From PALSA-1006 sp041660815 (lineage in GTDB: Bacteria; Pseudomonadota; Gammaproteobacteria; Burkholderiales; Gallionellaceae), in contig JBAZVN010000006.1 in NCBI GenBank assembly GCA_041660815.1, positions 124,001 through 188,000 on the forward strand: a stretch of DNA of 64,000 bases, in the 5' to 3' direction. Under the pieces are notes generated by a model, which had not been told where the DNA came from, did no database searches, and worked only from the letters and a program-made list of their open reading frames with translations. Position 1 is the first letter of the stretch. The number at the start of each line of letters is the position of its first letter. This document shows positions 1-8,485 of the stretch, piece by piece. The translations under genes and the position numbers were made by a program.

Positions 1-586
1 GATGCTTGCGCAGTACTGTGCCCAGTGCCTGCAAATCCGCCAGCGAGTAGACCGCGCCGGAGGGATTGCTGGGGCTGTTGATCACCACCATTTTGGTTTT
101 CGGGGTGATGGCCGCTTCAAGCTGTGCGGGGGTTAATTTAAAACCCTGTTCAATCCCGGCCTGCACGATGACCGGCGTGCCTTCGGCAATAATCACGATG
201 TCGGGATAAGACACCCAATACGGGGCGGGAATAATCACTTCATCGCCGGGGTTGATCACCGCCAACGCAAGGTTGAAAAAGCTTTGTTTGCCGCCGCAGG
301 AAACTAGAATCTGTTTGGCCGTGTACTCCAATCCGTTATCGCGTTTGAATTTGGCAATGATGGCTGCTTTAAGCGAGGGCGTTCCGCCTACCGCCGTGTA
401 TTTGGTAAACCCTTTGTTGATCGCTTCAATGGCCGCATCTTTGATGTGCTGCGGAGTGTCAAAATCGGGCTCTCCGGCCCCCAATCCGATAATGTCTTTA
501 CCTTCAGCCTTGAGTTTTGCGGCCCGAGCAGTAACAGCGAGAGTAGGGGAGGGTTTGATGGCTTGTACGCGTTTGGAGAGAGGCAC
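1..586 (-). CDS. Class I/II PLP-dependent aminotransferase, N-terminal 195 residues
   Basis: The gene runs off the left edge, so only the N-terminal part is visible. It begins at a GTG (584-586) preceded by an AAAGGAA ribosome-binding site; the frame then reads VPLSKRVQAIKPSPT. Family features seen are the GAGEPDFDTP motif near residue 35, the GGTPSLK stretch and the SNPSG motif near the break. These fit the aspartate/aromatic aminotransferase fold type I family, which transfers amino groups to 2-oxo acids in the cytoplasm. The PLP-binding lysine lies outside the window, so the substrate cannot be assigned. It lies downstream of the J-domain gene on the same strand with a 71-bp gap. Confidence 0.9.
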   Translation of the reverse strand, partial: MPLSKRVQAIKPSPTLAVTARAAKLKAEGKDIIGLGAGEPDFDTPQHIKDAAIEAINKGFTKYTAVGGTPSLKAAIIAKFKRDNGLEYTAKQILVSCGGKQSFFNLALAVINPGDEVIIPAPYWVSYPDIVIIAEGTPVIVQAGIEQGFKLTPAQLEAAITPKTKMVVINSPSNPSGAVYSLADLQALGTVLRKH

Positions 587-657
587 AATAATTCCTTTGG
601 GTTGAAAGAGTAGTGCAGATTATACCTGCATGGCGCAAAGAATAAATCGGGGAGGTG

Positions 658-1761
658 TTAGTAATATTTTCGTTTCGACCGCATTTGGAAATTCTTTAGC
701 CAAATTTTTGTCGATTTAATATCTTGAAGCATAAAGATATTTTGTTCAACTTCCCTAATTGAGCGCTTAATTGAAAGCATCTCGGCCTCGAGATGATACG
801 GCAACGTGGCGGGTGACAATTTTGCAAAGGGGGGCATATTGAAACGCATTCTAAATTCGCTCTCGACATAATAAATTTCATCATCGAGTTCATGCAGTTG
901 GTCAGTCAAAATTTTGTTGTAACGCATCAGACGTTCTTCGCTAATATTTCGGATCGATGCTTGATCAATGTGTTCTGTCTCCAGCTGTAATTCCAGCAAT
1001 TGCAGCAAATTCCTTTTTTCGTAAGCCTGATTTACGCGCTGCAACAAAGAAGTTTTGCGCTCCCGTTCCTGCGGGTCAGTCTCGCGGTCGGGATGCAAAG
1101 CACTGGCGAGTTTTCGGTACACTTCGCGGATGGACTGGCTGATTTGCTGTTCTTCTATTTTTTGCGCTTCTTCTTTGGCAAGTTGCTTGGCGGTTTGTTT
1201 GCGCTTGGATTTTTTCTCCGATTGCGCTTTCTGATGATCTATATGCTGTGCTTGTTGCGATTGAAATTGCGCTTCCAAATGTTTGGCAAGCGCGCCGGTT
1301 GAATCTAAATCAATATCGCCCGGATCAAAGCCCAGTATATCTTCCAGCATGGCTTTTATGTCTTGCAGATTGGCCTGTTCCTCTTCTTCGGTGATCCCTG
1401 AATGCTTGTGATAAATATTTTTTATGGTTTCATTGTCACTCAGTGTAGATAGTTCATCTGCCAGATCGCAAATCAAAATGGTGAGCGTGTTAAGTTCTTT
1501 TTTGGTCAAGCCTTTTTGATCGCTCATGAAATCAAGCGCAAGCAGCAATTGTATTTGGGCATGGATAGAGGACTCTGCCAGCGGCCTTAATTCTTGAGTA
1601 AATTTTTGCTGAAAAGACGGAATCGCATTTTCCCACGCAGATAGCAGAGCGCGCTTCGCTTCGATTTTTTCGATCAACTTGTTAAAAGATTTTTGTGCTT
1701 TGGATAAAACTGGCTGCGCTTGGCTGGGGGAGATATTAATACTGTGCGAAAAAAGGCTCAT
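658..1761 (-). CDS. J-domain protein (DnaJ-like co-chaperone)
   Basis: A 367-residue soluble protein. A J-domain-like segment sits unusually in the middle (about residues 208-255) and carries the diagnostic HPD tripeptide at residues 223-225, followed by a helix with QAYEKRN. The N-terminal 200 residues are helical and highly charged, with a Lys/Gln-rich stretch (about 170-205) likely to be coiled coil. The C-terminal 110 residues are helical and unrecognised. There is no Gly/Phe linker and no zinc-finger region, so this is a class C type J protein. J proteins stimulate the Hsp70 (DnaK) ATPase, but the specific client is unknown. It lies 58 bp downstream of rsgA on the same strand. Confidence 0.8.
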   Translation of the reverse strand: MSLFSHSINISPSQAQPVLSKAQKSFNKLIEKIEAKRALLSAWENAIPSFQQKFTQELRPLAESSIHAQIQLLLALDFMSDQKGLTKKELNTLTILICDLADELSTLSDNETIKNIYHKHSGITEEEEQANLQDIKAMLEDILGFDPGDIDLDSTGALAKHLEAQFQSQQAQHIDHQKAQSEKKSKRKQTAKQLAKEEAQKIEEQQISQSIREVYRKLASALHPDRETDPQERERKTSLLQRVNQAYEKRNLLQLLELQLETEHIDQASIRNISEERLMRYNKILTDQLHELDDEIYYVESEFRMRFNMPPFAKLSPATLPYHLEAEMLSIKRSIREVEQNIFMLQDIKSTKIWLKNFQMRSKRKYY

Positions 1762-1819
1762 GACTGAAGTGCGGCTCTGGTTGAAAAGTAAGGTGAAATA
1801 TTATTCTGGATAATTCAGA

Positions 1820-2749
1820 TTATCTCGCAGAGTTTTTTGAGTTCTTTGGTGATATATACGGCCCGGCATGCGGGCGGCTGATCTCTTGAAATAATTTCAT
1901 GCGGCGCGGGTTGATGATGCCTTCGGCAACGGCGTTTAATAAGGCGCAGCCCGGTTCGTGGGTATGGCTGCAATTATGAAAGCGACATGCGCCAAGATAG
2001 GGCGCAAATTCGATAAAGCCGGATTCAATTTCACCCAGACTTAAATGGTGTAAACCAAACATTTGCACGCCCGGGCAGTCAATTAAATTACTTTTTGAAT
2101 CAATATGATAGAGTCTTGCGTGGGTGGTGGTATGTTTGCCGGAATCCAGCGCGGTGGAGATTTCCCGCGTGGCAACTTGCGCATCGGGAATCAGGGAGTT
2201 GATAAGCGTTGATTTGCCCATTCCCGATTGTCCGACCAGTACGCTGGTATGCCCTTGCAGCAAGGGGCGTAGAGGTGCGGCATCTTGCTTTGCGGATAAC
2301 TCTAAAACACGATAACCAATATGTTGATAGGGCGCGAGTGTGGCACGCGCTGCCTGCGCCGGAAGATCGCACTTGTTCAAGATGATCAGCACTTGCAGAT
2401 TTTGATCATGCGCGGCGATCAAACAGCGTGCCAATAATTCATCGCTAAAGGCCGGTTCTACGGCGACCACACAAATGATCTGGGTGACATTGGCGGCGAT
2501 AATCTTTTGCCGGTAAGCATCTGAACGGTATAGCAAAGACCTGCGCGGCAGGGTGCTTTCTATCACGCCTTGATTGTCCGAACTGCGCAGAATTTCAACC
2601 TGGTCGCCGCACGCGACTTCACTCTTTTTGCCGCGCGGCACACATTCCAAAATTTCACCGTCCGCTAACTCGGCCAAGTAATGGCGTCCAAATACGGCTT
2701 TGATCAGTCCTGTCTGGGGCGATGCGGGAGAGGTTATTGAATTATTCAA
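1820..2749 (-). CDS. rsgA: Ribosome small-subunit-dependent GTPase A
   Basis: A 309-residue circularly permuted GTPase that acts in late 30S maturation. The motifs appear in the permuted order expected for RsgA: an N-terminal OB-fold region, G4 (NKCD, about residue 125), then the P-loop GQSGMGKST (about 172), DCPG (G3), and a C-terminal zinc knuckle made by CRFHNCSHTHEPGC. Initiation is at TTG (2749): the upstream frame is closed by the gspN stop three bases away and no ATG or GTG lies nearby downstream, so translation is probably coupled to gspN. It is the last strongly linked gene of the secretion operon; no functional link to secretion is implied. Confidence 0.95.
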   Translation of the reverse strand: MNNSITSPASPQTGLIKAVFGRHYLAELADGEILECVPRGKKSEVACGDQVEILRSSDNQGVIESTLPRRSLLYRSDAYRQKIIAANVTQIICVVAVEPAFSDELLARCLIAAHDQNLQVLIILNKCDLPAQAARATLAPYQHIGYRVLELSAKQDAAPLRPLLQGHTSVLVGQSGMGKSTLINSLIPDAQVATREISTALDSGKHTTTHARLYHIDSKSNLIDCPGVQMFGLHHLSLGEIESGFIEFAPYLGACRFHNCSHTHEPGCALLNAVAEGIINPRRMKLFQEISRPHAGPYISPKNSKNSAR

Positions 2750-2752
2750 TTT

Positions 2753-3517
2753 TTATCGGGAGCGCGAGGGGACTAGGTTGAAGGTGCTGACGCCGGGTGT
2801 GAGTTCCGGGCCCAAATGACCCAGTAAATCGCGCAACGCATCCTCATTGCCTTTTGAAGCTTGGGCAGTGCCTTTGAAATCCAAGCCGTTGGTGGCAGTC
2901 AAGCGACCTTGTCCGCCTAAAATCAGTGCGCCTGAAGAGGTACTCAGGACGATGTCTACGCCGCTGGCCGTACTGGAAAATGCCAGATGATAATTGCCCA
3001 GCGGAGCGATCGTGCTGAGCAGGGAGCTGGCATTGATCCAGTCCGCCGAAGCGTTGCCCAGCACCGCTTGTGGGGTGATCACGAGTGAATCACTTTTTAA
3101 AATAACATCGCCGCGTAATTGGGCGGGTTTTAAAAAATCGGAAACTTCATCCAGCAGCAGAGCCGGAAGCGGAATCAGTGCGTTATGGATTTCGAGTTGC
3201 GCGGGCGTGGCAGATATTTCCATTGGCGCAATTTGTGCCGCATGGTCCCAATTTAGCTGAATATTCAGTTTTCCACTGAGCAGTGGCATGAATATCATTT
3301 CCCAGTGCAGCTTATCCAGGGTGATCAATTTGCCACTGCGCTGGCGAATCACGGGGTTTGCCGAGCCGCGCCAAATGCTACCCTGCGTGTTGGCTAATTC
3401 AAGCCGGTTTTGAGAAACATCGCCCAACACGATGCCAAGTAAAGTGGCAGGTGCGGTGACGAGCAGCGCGCCCAGAAAGGTGACGATGAATAATATCCAA
3501 GTCCAGCGATTTAGCAT
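2753..3517 (-). CDS. gspN: Type II secretion system protein N
   Basis: A 254-residue protein with one N-terminal membrane segment (about residues 7-29) and a periplasmic remainder rich in beta strands, typical of GspN (T2SSN family). It lies 2 bp after gspM and 3 bp before rsgA, in the usual L-M-N order. GspN is an accessory inner-membrane component present in only some type II systems; its exact role is uncertain. Sequence conservation in this family is low, so the identification rests on length, topology, motifs such as LNWDHA, and position. Confidence 0.85.
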   Translation of the reverse strand: MLNRWTWILFIVTFLGALLVTAPATLLGIVLGDVSQNRLELANTQGSIWRGSANPVIRQRSGKLITLDKLHWEMIFMPLLSGKLNIQLNWDHAAQIAPMEISATPAQLEIHNALIPLPALLLDEVSDFLKPAQLRGDVILKSDSLVITPQAVLGNASADWINASSLLSTIAPLGNYHLAFSSTASGVDIVLSTSSGALILGGQGRLTATNGLDFKGTAQASKGNEDALRDLLGHLGPELTPGVSTFNLVPSRSR

Positions 3518-3519
3518 GT

Positions 3520-4032
3520 TCAGGAGTTACTTCCATTGACTAAGGTGGCGCTGATCTTAACCATGCCTGCTTGCGGTAAGGCGGAGATCGACAGTGTTTC
3601 GGCACGAATATGTTGCTCTTGTTGCAGTTCGCGCAGCCAGGCGATTAATTCAATATACGCAATTGAATCAATGGCGATGCGAATACCGCTGGGCTCCTGC
3701 ACTTCCAGAGAATTGATCAAACTGCGCAATTGATGGCGTTGTGCAGAATCTTCAATACTGGATTTTAACGCGGTGATATCCAGTGCGGATAATTGCGGGC
3801 GATGGTTTAACGCTTCCACTTCCGCGGCTTGGTCGTTGAGTTTAATGTGTTGTGCCTGCAATGCGGGAAGTGTTGCATGGAGTTTTGCAACGGCTCGATG
3901 CGCCGGTTCCCACAATACGGTGTAATAAACGATCGGGAAAATAATGGCGGCTGCCCAGAGCAGTAATTTGCGTTCCTGTGCCGGGCGACTTGACCAATGC
4001 TTAGTACGTAACTCTTGCCAGCGTGTTTTCAT
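3520..4032 (-). CDS. gspM: Type II secretion system protein M
   Basis: A 170-residue bitopic protein: short cytoplasmic N-terminus, a membrane helix at about residues 25-45 (LLLWAAAIIFPIVYYTVLWE), a coiled-coil stretch and a small ferredoxin-like periplasmic domain. This is the GspM layout. GspM pairs with GspL in the inner-membrane assembly platform that supports pseudopilus growth. Its ATG overlaps the gspL stop by 4 bp (ATGA), indicating translational coupling and matching the expected partnership. Confidence 0.88.
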   Translation of the reverse strand: MKTRWQELRTKHWSSRPAQERKLLLWAAAIIFPIVYYTVLWEPAHRAVAKLHATLPALQAQHIKLNDQAAEVEALNHRPQLSALDITALKSSIEDSAQRHQLRSLINSLEVQEPSGIRIAIDSIAYIELIAWLRELQQEQHIRAETLSISALPQAGMVKISATLVNGSNS

Positions 4033-5249
4033 TGCATGCCTCCAGTGCGAATTTCCAGGCGCGCTTCCACTCCGTTGCCGGTATCGCGCATGTCGCTAAT
4101 TTTTGCATTTAATCCTTTGTTTATTAACGACTTTTGTAATGACTTTAGCGCTGTTTCATTGCCCAGTTTCAGGTCGAGATCCAAGCGCCCCGCTGAATAG
4201 TGCATTCCGCGCAGCGTACCCGTTGGTAAAGCCGCAAGCAGACTGGTGGTTTGATCAAGCAAGGGCAGAAAATCTGCTTCATCGGGCATGCCGGTGTTAT
4301 GGCGTAGCACTGCTATATTGCGTTGCATTTGCAAAGGGGGATTGACCACGACGCTGGTCTCGCCAAACGCTTTTCTAAAAGTGCGTTCCATGGCGGCGGT
4401 GATCTGGTTTTTTTCGCGCTGCAGCAAGCCCCACTCAAGGTTGGTTCCGATGGTTTCAATGACTAGTGCGGCCAGCAAAATGAAGGCTAAGGGGCGGAAT
4501 TTTGGGAGCCATTCCTGAATTTTTGCGGGCGGCGCGAGGGGACCCCAGAGAAGATTTAAGGTGTTGGCCGGGATGGGTTCGCGCTGCCAGTCCCAGGGTT
4601 CGCCCGCGCTAATAGTTGCTGCCAGCTCCGGCCACACCGGGATGCCCGAGGCGGGGAGTGCGGCATGGTCGGTGAGCCGAATTTGAATGTTTTGCGGGGT
4701 GGTTGCGGTCAGACTTAAGCTAAGGGCGAGGGGCGGATGCGTCGCATCGCCTTTATCCAGTGCCATTCCGCTACTTGCGCCGGTACGCATAAAGCCTTTT
4801 TCTCCGTCCCACACCAGCACCCAGGAATTTTCGGGCAGAACGGGTAATAGCATTTCCGGAACAGCACAGCGCAGCGCAATGCCAGCACTGTGGCATGCCG
4901 AGATAATGTTTTTAATCCATTGTTTATCAACAATAAATAATGATCTGCTGGCATCTTTTTGCGCCTCTCCCGGCACCACATGATTTTCTTCCGGGTCGGT
5001 CAGGGTGAATTCTTCCGCCACAAAAGGCAGTGCCGCTTCCCAGCGCCGCCGCGCACTCGCGGGCATTTGCACCGTCACACACATTATTTTTGTGGCGGCA
5101 ATAATGGCAAGGTAATCATCCGCTTTGGGCATGGCGGCCAAAGGTGTCTGGCCGGATTGAACAACGGCGCCCGAGTCGTCACACAGTGCCCAAGGGCAGG
5201 GAGAGGCGCTGTCATGCCAGGAGGAGGAAAAATAAATCCGAAGTTTCAT
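4029..5249 (-). CDS. gspL: Type II secretion system protein L
   Basis: A 406-residue inner-membrane protein. The N-terminal part (to about residue 240) is the cytoplasmic actin-like region that binds the secretion ATPase GspE, followed by one membrane segment (about 250-270, LAFILLAALVIETIG) and a periplasmic ferredoxin-like domain that pairs with GspM. The ribosome-binding site is poor and a 158-bp gap separates it from the gspK stop, so an internal promoter or weaker coupling is possible at this point of the operon. Length and topology match the family. Confidence 0.9.
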   Translation of the reverse strand: MKLRIYFSSSWHDSASPCPWALCDDSGAVVQSGQTPLAAMPKADDYLAIIAATKIMCVTVQMPASARRRWEAALPFVAEEFTLTDPEENHVVPGEAQKDASRSLFIVDKQWIKNIISACHSAGIALRCAVPEMLLPVLPENSWVLVWDGEKGFMRTGASSGMALDKGDATHPPLALSLSLTATTPQNIQIRLTDHAALPASGIPVWPELAATISAGEPWDWQREPIPANTLNLLWGPLAPPAKIQEWLPKFRPLAFILLAALVIETIGTNLEWGLLQREKNQITAAMERTFRKAFGETSVVVNPPLQMQRNIAVLRHNTGMPDEADFLPLLDQTTSLLAALPTGTLRGMHYSAGRLDLDLKLGNETALKSLQKSLINKGLNAKISDMRDTGNGVEARLEIRTGGMQ

Positions 5250-5407
5250 AAAGAGATAAGCGTTCTTGCCGGGAAAAAAGCTGGCCAGCTAGCGAAATGA
5301 TTTTGAGTTTTATGGGTAAGCGGCATTGCTGATTGTATTGAGCCAAAAAATAGGGTGGATATTATCCTAAAAAACAGGCAGCCATATATTTTCTCGGAAT
5401 GTTCGGC

Positions 5408-6328
5408 TTACTGCACACTCTGCCAAATAACCTTGGGCCAGCCCTGATTGCGATGCACCAGCGCCTGGGTAATTACTTGGGAATTATTCACCGAGGCTTG
5501 TCCGGTGATCCAGAAAAAATTGCTGCTGACGGCAAGATCGGCGTCCTCAATACTGATGGCTGGATTGGGCAAGTGCTGCTTGAATTCGGCGACAGTTGTA
5601 AATGGCTTGCCGCGCCGCTGCTGCACAACCAGACGGGCATCGGAGAGCGACATATTGGAAATAGCAGTTAAGACTTCCGCAGAAATAAAATTTACATTCA
5701 GCGCGCCAGAAATAGGCAGCACCACCACAAAGGGTTGCAGTTTATTCATTATTTGCGGTGTAAAACCCTTCACGCGGGCGAGCTCGCCAAATTCAACCAG
5801 GGGCCGATTGGCGGCGCGATAGGGGCGGGATAACCCCAGGTAGTAAGCATCCTCCACCCCGCCGGGAATTTGAATTTCCGCATCCAGATCAATCCAATCC
5901 GCCAGTGCGTCGGCCAATTCCACCGGCAGATCCAACAGGCTTAATAGTCGTTGCAATTTGGCCAGATCAGCCGGGCTGGTTAGGCCGCTTTTCACAATAC
6001 TGTTTAAATTGAATCGTCCCTGACGATCTTCGATCAGGCCGATCACTTCGCCATTTTCCACGGGCATTGCCGGGAGGCGCATAGTCCACAATTCAGTTTC
6101 ATGATCAAAGGCATTGGCGCGCAAATCATCTGCCAACACCCCGCGTGCCCAATCAATTCCGGTTAACCCCAGGCGGCGTGCCTGGGTACGGTCGAACTGG
6201 GTTTCAATCTGGCGTTGCCAGAAATTTTGCTGTTGGGAAATATACACCGCGAGCGTGGAGGAAATTGCCACGATGAGCATCACCATAATAATGGCCACAC
6301 CGTTTTGTTTGTATGATGTAATTTTCAT
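5408..6328 (-). CDS. gspK: Type II secretion system minor pseudopilin K
   Basis: The protein has 306 residues when started at the ATG 6326-6328, which overlaps the gspJ stop by 4 bp. The frame stays open upstream, but the longer version would place 37 hydrophilic residues before the leader and is rejected. The prepilin-type N-terminus (KQNGVAIIMVMLIVAISSTLA) is cut after the Gly, leaving a hydrophobic helix. A large globular domain follows with the helix-hairpin-helix style region LNVNFISAEVLTAIS near the C-terminus. GspK caps the pseudopilus tip together with GspI and GspJ, encoded next to it. Confidence 0.92.
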   Translation of the reverse strand: MKITSYKQNGVAIIMVMLIVAISSTLAVYISQQQNFWQRQIETQFDRTQARRLGLTGIDWARGVLADDLRANAFDHETELWTMRLPAMPVENGEVIGLIEDRQGRFNLNSIVKSGLTSPADLAKLQRLLSLLDLPVELADALADWIDLDAEIQIPGGVEDAYYLGLSRPYRAANRPLVEFGELARVKGFTPQIMNKLQPFVVVLPISGALNVNFISAEVLTAISNMSLSDARLVVQQRRGKPFTTVAEFKQHLPNPAISIEDADLAVSSNFFWITGQASVNNSQVITQALVHRNQGWPKVIWQSVQ

Positions 6329-6951
6329 TGCAATGCAAATATCCGCGATATTTTTTCGCCGCTCGCGAGGGTGAGATTCATTTCCACAGCGACCGGCGCA
6401 GCAGCGGAAGAAAACAAAGGCGGCCACTGGTTTTGCCAAATATTATTATTATCCAAATAGCTTAATTTGAATTCACGCACGCCTTCCAAAAGTGAATAGC
6501 GCACTGGTTTGGCAAGCGGATCCTGATCCAGCGCCGGCCAGCGCAACATGACAATAGCGCCCCGCTCAAAGCGATAAGCGATACGTTGCGGGGCTAACAT
6601 TTCCACGCCTTGGTCGGTGATTCCGGCACGCGTAAAAGTCAGCTCGGCATCATTTTCTTCCAGCACCACCGCGTGTCCTACCCATTCTGCAGCTGTTGCG
6701 CCGCTGCTATCTCTAACCGGGCGACTGACCGCTTGTGCGATATCCATTTCGACGCGTGAAAAGAAAAAAGCCAGATGCTGCCATTTGCGGGTTTCTTCCG
6801 CGACCCGTTCGCGGGTAAGCAACACCGAGTTTAATCCGCGATAACCCGCGACCGAAATGAAGGTCAAAATAACCAGTGCCACCAAGAGTTCGATGAGTGT
6901 GAACCCATTGATTTTATTTATATTTATTTTATTCTTTGAGTTTGAATGCAT
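6325..6951 (-). CDS. gspJ: Type II secretion system minor pseudopilin J
   Basis: A 208-residue pseudopilin with a hydrophilic Asn/Lys-rich leader and the prepilin peptidase site NG|FTLIELLVALVIL at about residues 15-28, followed by the family region RVEMDIAQAVSRPVRD. The downstream globular domain ends in TLASGEKISRIFAL, typical of GspJ. It shares one base with the gspI stop and overlaps gspK by 4 bp, so the minor pseudopilins are translationally linked. Confidence 0.93.
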   Translation of the reverse strand: MHSNSKNKININKINGFTLIELLVALVILTFISVAGYRGLNSVLLTRERVAEETRKWQHLAFFFSRVEMDIAQAVSRPVRDSSGATAAEWVGHAVVLEENDAELTFTRAGITDQGVEMLAPQRIAYRFERGAIVMLRWPALDQDPLAKPVRYSLLEGVREFKLSYLDNNNIWQNQWPPLFSSAAAPVAVEMNLTLASGEKISRIFALQ

Positions 6952-7355
6952 TATCTGCGCGGCACCTCAACCAGATAAGCGCTGAGTTTGCGCAGTGCAA
7001 ATTTGTCATCATCGGGATGGGTGATGGTCACTTCGATGCGCCTGAAAGCTGTATTGGGCGTGCTGCTAATTTCCTCTTTCCACAATAAACGAATACCTGC
7101 TTGTGTTTCTTCCCCGCTTTGCGTGCCCACCGCCAGCCAATCGCCGCGTGCGGAATGTAACGCCAGACGATTTTGTGCAATCCAGTCGGCCACCAGACGG
7201 ACGCGCATCTCCTGGGCATGATTGGTGGCCGCCCCCGTGGCGCGAAACACCGCCGCCAGCGCAATCGCCAAAATTGCCAGCGCGACCAAGGTTTCCAGTA
7301 AGGTGAATCCGGCGTTGCGGGAATTATTTGAGCCGAAAGATTTAATTGGCATCAT
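6951..7355 (-). CDS. gspI: Type II secretion system minor pseudopilin I
   Basis: A pseudopilin of 134 residues counted from ATG 7353-7355; a second in-frame ATG follows directly, and a TTG lies four codons upstream. The start overlaps the 3' end of gspH by 14 bp. The leader ends at the prepilin peptidase site AG|FTLLETLVALAILAIAL, followed by a short domain with the GspI motif region VADWIAQNRLAL. It forms the tip complex with GspJ and GspK. Confidence 0.92.
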   Translation of the reverse strand: MMPIKSFGSNNSRNAGFTLLETLVALAILAIALAAVFRATGAATNHAQEMRVRLVADWIAQNRLALHSARGDWLAVGTQSGEETQAGIRLLWKEEISSTPNTAFRRIEVTITHPDDDKFALRKLSAYLVEVPRR

Positions 7356-7848
7356 TCGATTCCACAATCACTTCACCGGTACTTTTACCAACCACGCTGG
7401 TGTTGGCGGTTGCATTACTCATGCGTATGCGGAACGGCAGCGCAAAAGAGGAGGCGCTTAAGGCAAGATGTTCGCCATGTTTAACCGGCCTATCTTCCAC
7501 GGAAATTTCGTTAATCTGCATGCCCTCGGGGAGGGTGCGGGGACGAAATGCAGCATCGTCCTCGATCCGAGCCCAATCGTTATAGTCGTTTTTTTTCCAA
7601 AACAGGTAGCGTGTTTTTTCGCTTGACCATGCCATTGATCGACCGCTGGAGCGCGCTTCCAACCCCGCATTTTCAATCAGCAGTGCCAGTCGTGCGGCCT
7701 CTTCATGCAGCATGGTTCGGTCATCCGGCATAAGTTGCACGACTACCATGCCCAGCGAAATGCCCATCACCACCAGCACAATGAGCAATTCGACCAGCGT
7801 GAAACCGCGCGGCTGCAACTTTGGCGATCTTGCCAGTCGCTTATTCAT
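7342..7848 (-). CDS. gspH: Type II secretion system minor pseudopilin H
   Basis: A 168-residue pseudopilin. The leader contains the prepilin peptidase site RG|FTLVELLIVLVVMGISL at about residues 14-30, followed by the GspH/FimT-like domain with the early motif EEAARLALLIENAGLEARSSG. GspH bridges the tip complex to the major pseudopilin GspG. It lies 33 bp after gspG and overlaps gspI. Confidence 0.92.
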   Translation of the reverse strand: MNKRLARSPKLQPRGFTLVELLIVLVVMGISLGMVVVQLMPDDRTMLHEEAARLALLIENAGLEARSSGRSMAWSSEKTRYLFWKKNDYNDWARIEDDAAFRPRTLPEGMQINEISVEDRPVKHGEHLALSASSFALPFRIRMSNATANTSVVGKSTGEVIVESNDAN

Positions 7849-7881
7849 CCGAAGAATCGCGGAGTGGAAGGGCTACGCCTG

Positions 7882-8340
7882 CTATAAATCCCACGAGCCG
7901 ATGTCCGCATCGCTGCCTTCACCTCCGGCAGCGCCATCCGCGCCAAAACTCATTACATCAATTTCACCGCGCAAACCGGGTTGCAAATACTGGTAAGAGT
8001 TACCCCACGGATCTTTGGGCAATTTTTCCAGATAGCCATTGCCTTTCCAATTGGGTGGAACGGGGGCAGAGGTGGGCTTGGTGACCAGTGCCGGTAAGCC
8101 TTGTTCGGTGCCGGGGTAACGCATATTGTCCAGTTTATAAAGTTTGAGTGCCTGCACAATTGAGCCGATGTCCTGCTTGGCCGCCGTAATACGCGCCTCA
8201 TCCGGCCGTCCCATAATTTTGGGAACAATCAATGCGCCGAGCACGCCAAGAATCACGATTACGATCATGACTTCAATAAGCGTGAAGCCGCGCTGCATCT
8301 TAAGGAGCGGCTGCGGTGAAGTTGTTGCAGTAGGTGCCAT
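7882..8340 (-). CDS. gspG: Type II secretion system major pseudopilin G
   Basis: The 152-residue major pseudopilin. ATG 8338-8340 is chosen because it has an AGGAGA ribosome-binding site 6 bp upstream; the frame is open for 28 more codons without a good site. The leader ends at RG|FTLIEVMIVIVILGVLGAL, then the signature YKLDNMRYPGTEQGL and the calcium-site region near the C-terminus (GADGAAGGEGSDADIGSWDL), which are diagnostic for GspG. It is the first visible gene of the operon; gspC, D, E and F are not upstream of it, so this type II system is split between loci. Confidence 0.95.
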   Translation of the reverse strand: MAPTATTSPQPLLKMQRGFTLIEVMIVIVILGVLGALIVPKIMGRPDEARITAAKQDIGSIVQALKLYKLDNMRYPGTEQGLPALVTKPTSAPVPPNWKGNGYLEKLPKDPWGNSYQYLQPGLRGEIDVMSFGADGAAGGEGSDADIGSWDL

Positions 8341-8485
8341 GAGGTTTCTCCTGAATATTAAGGTCGCGAATTTTAGGGGGTTGTCCGGTTGAACGCAAAC
8401 ATAATGATTGGCGCGGCCTTTCATTGTCGGATCAGGCTATCTCGCATAAAATTCCGCCATTCCGTGTTCTTGCCGCGCAATACTT

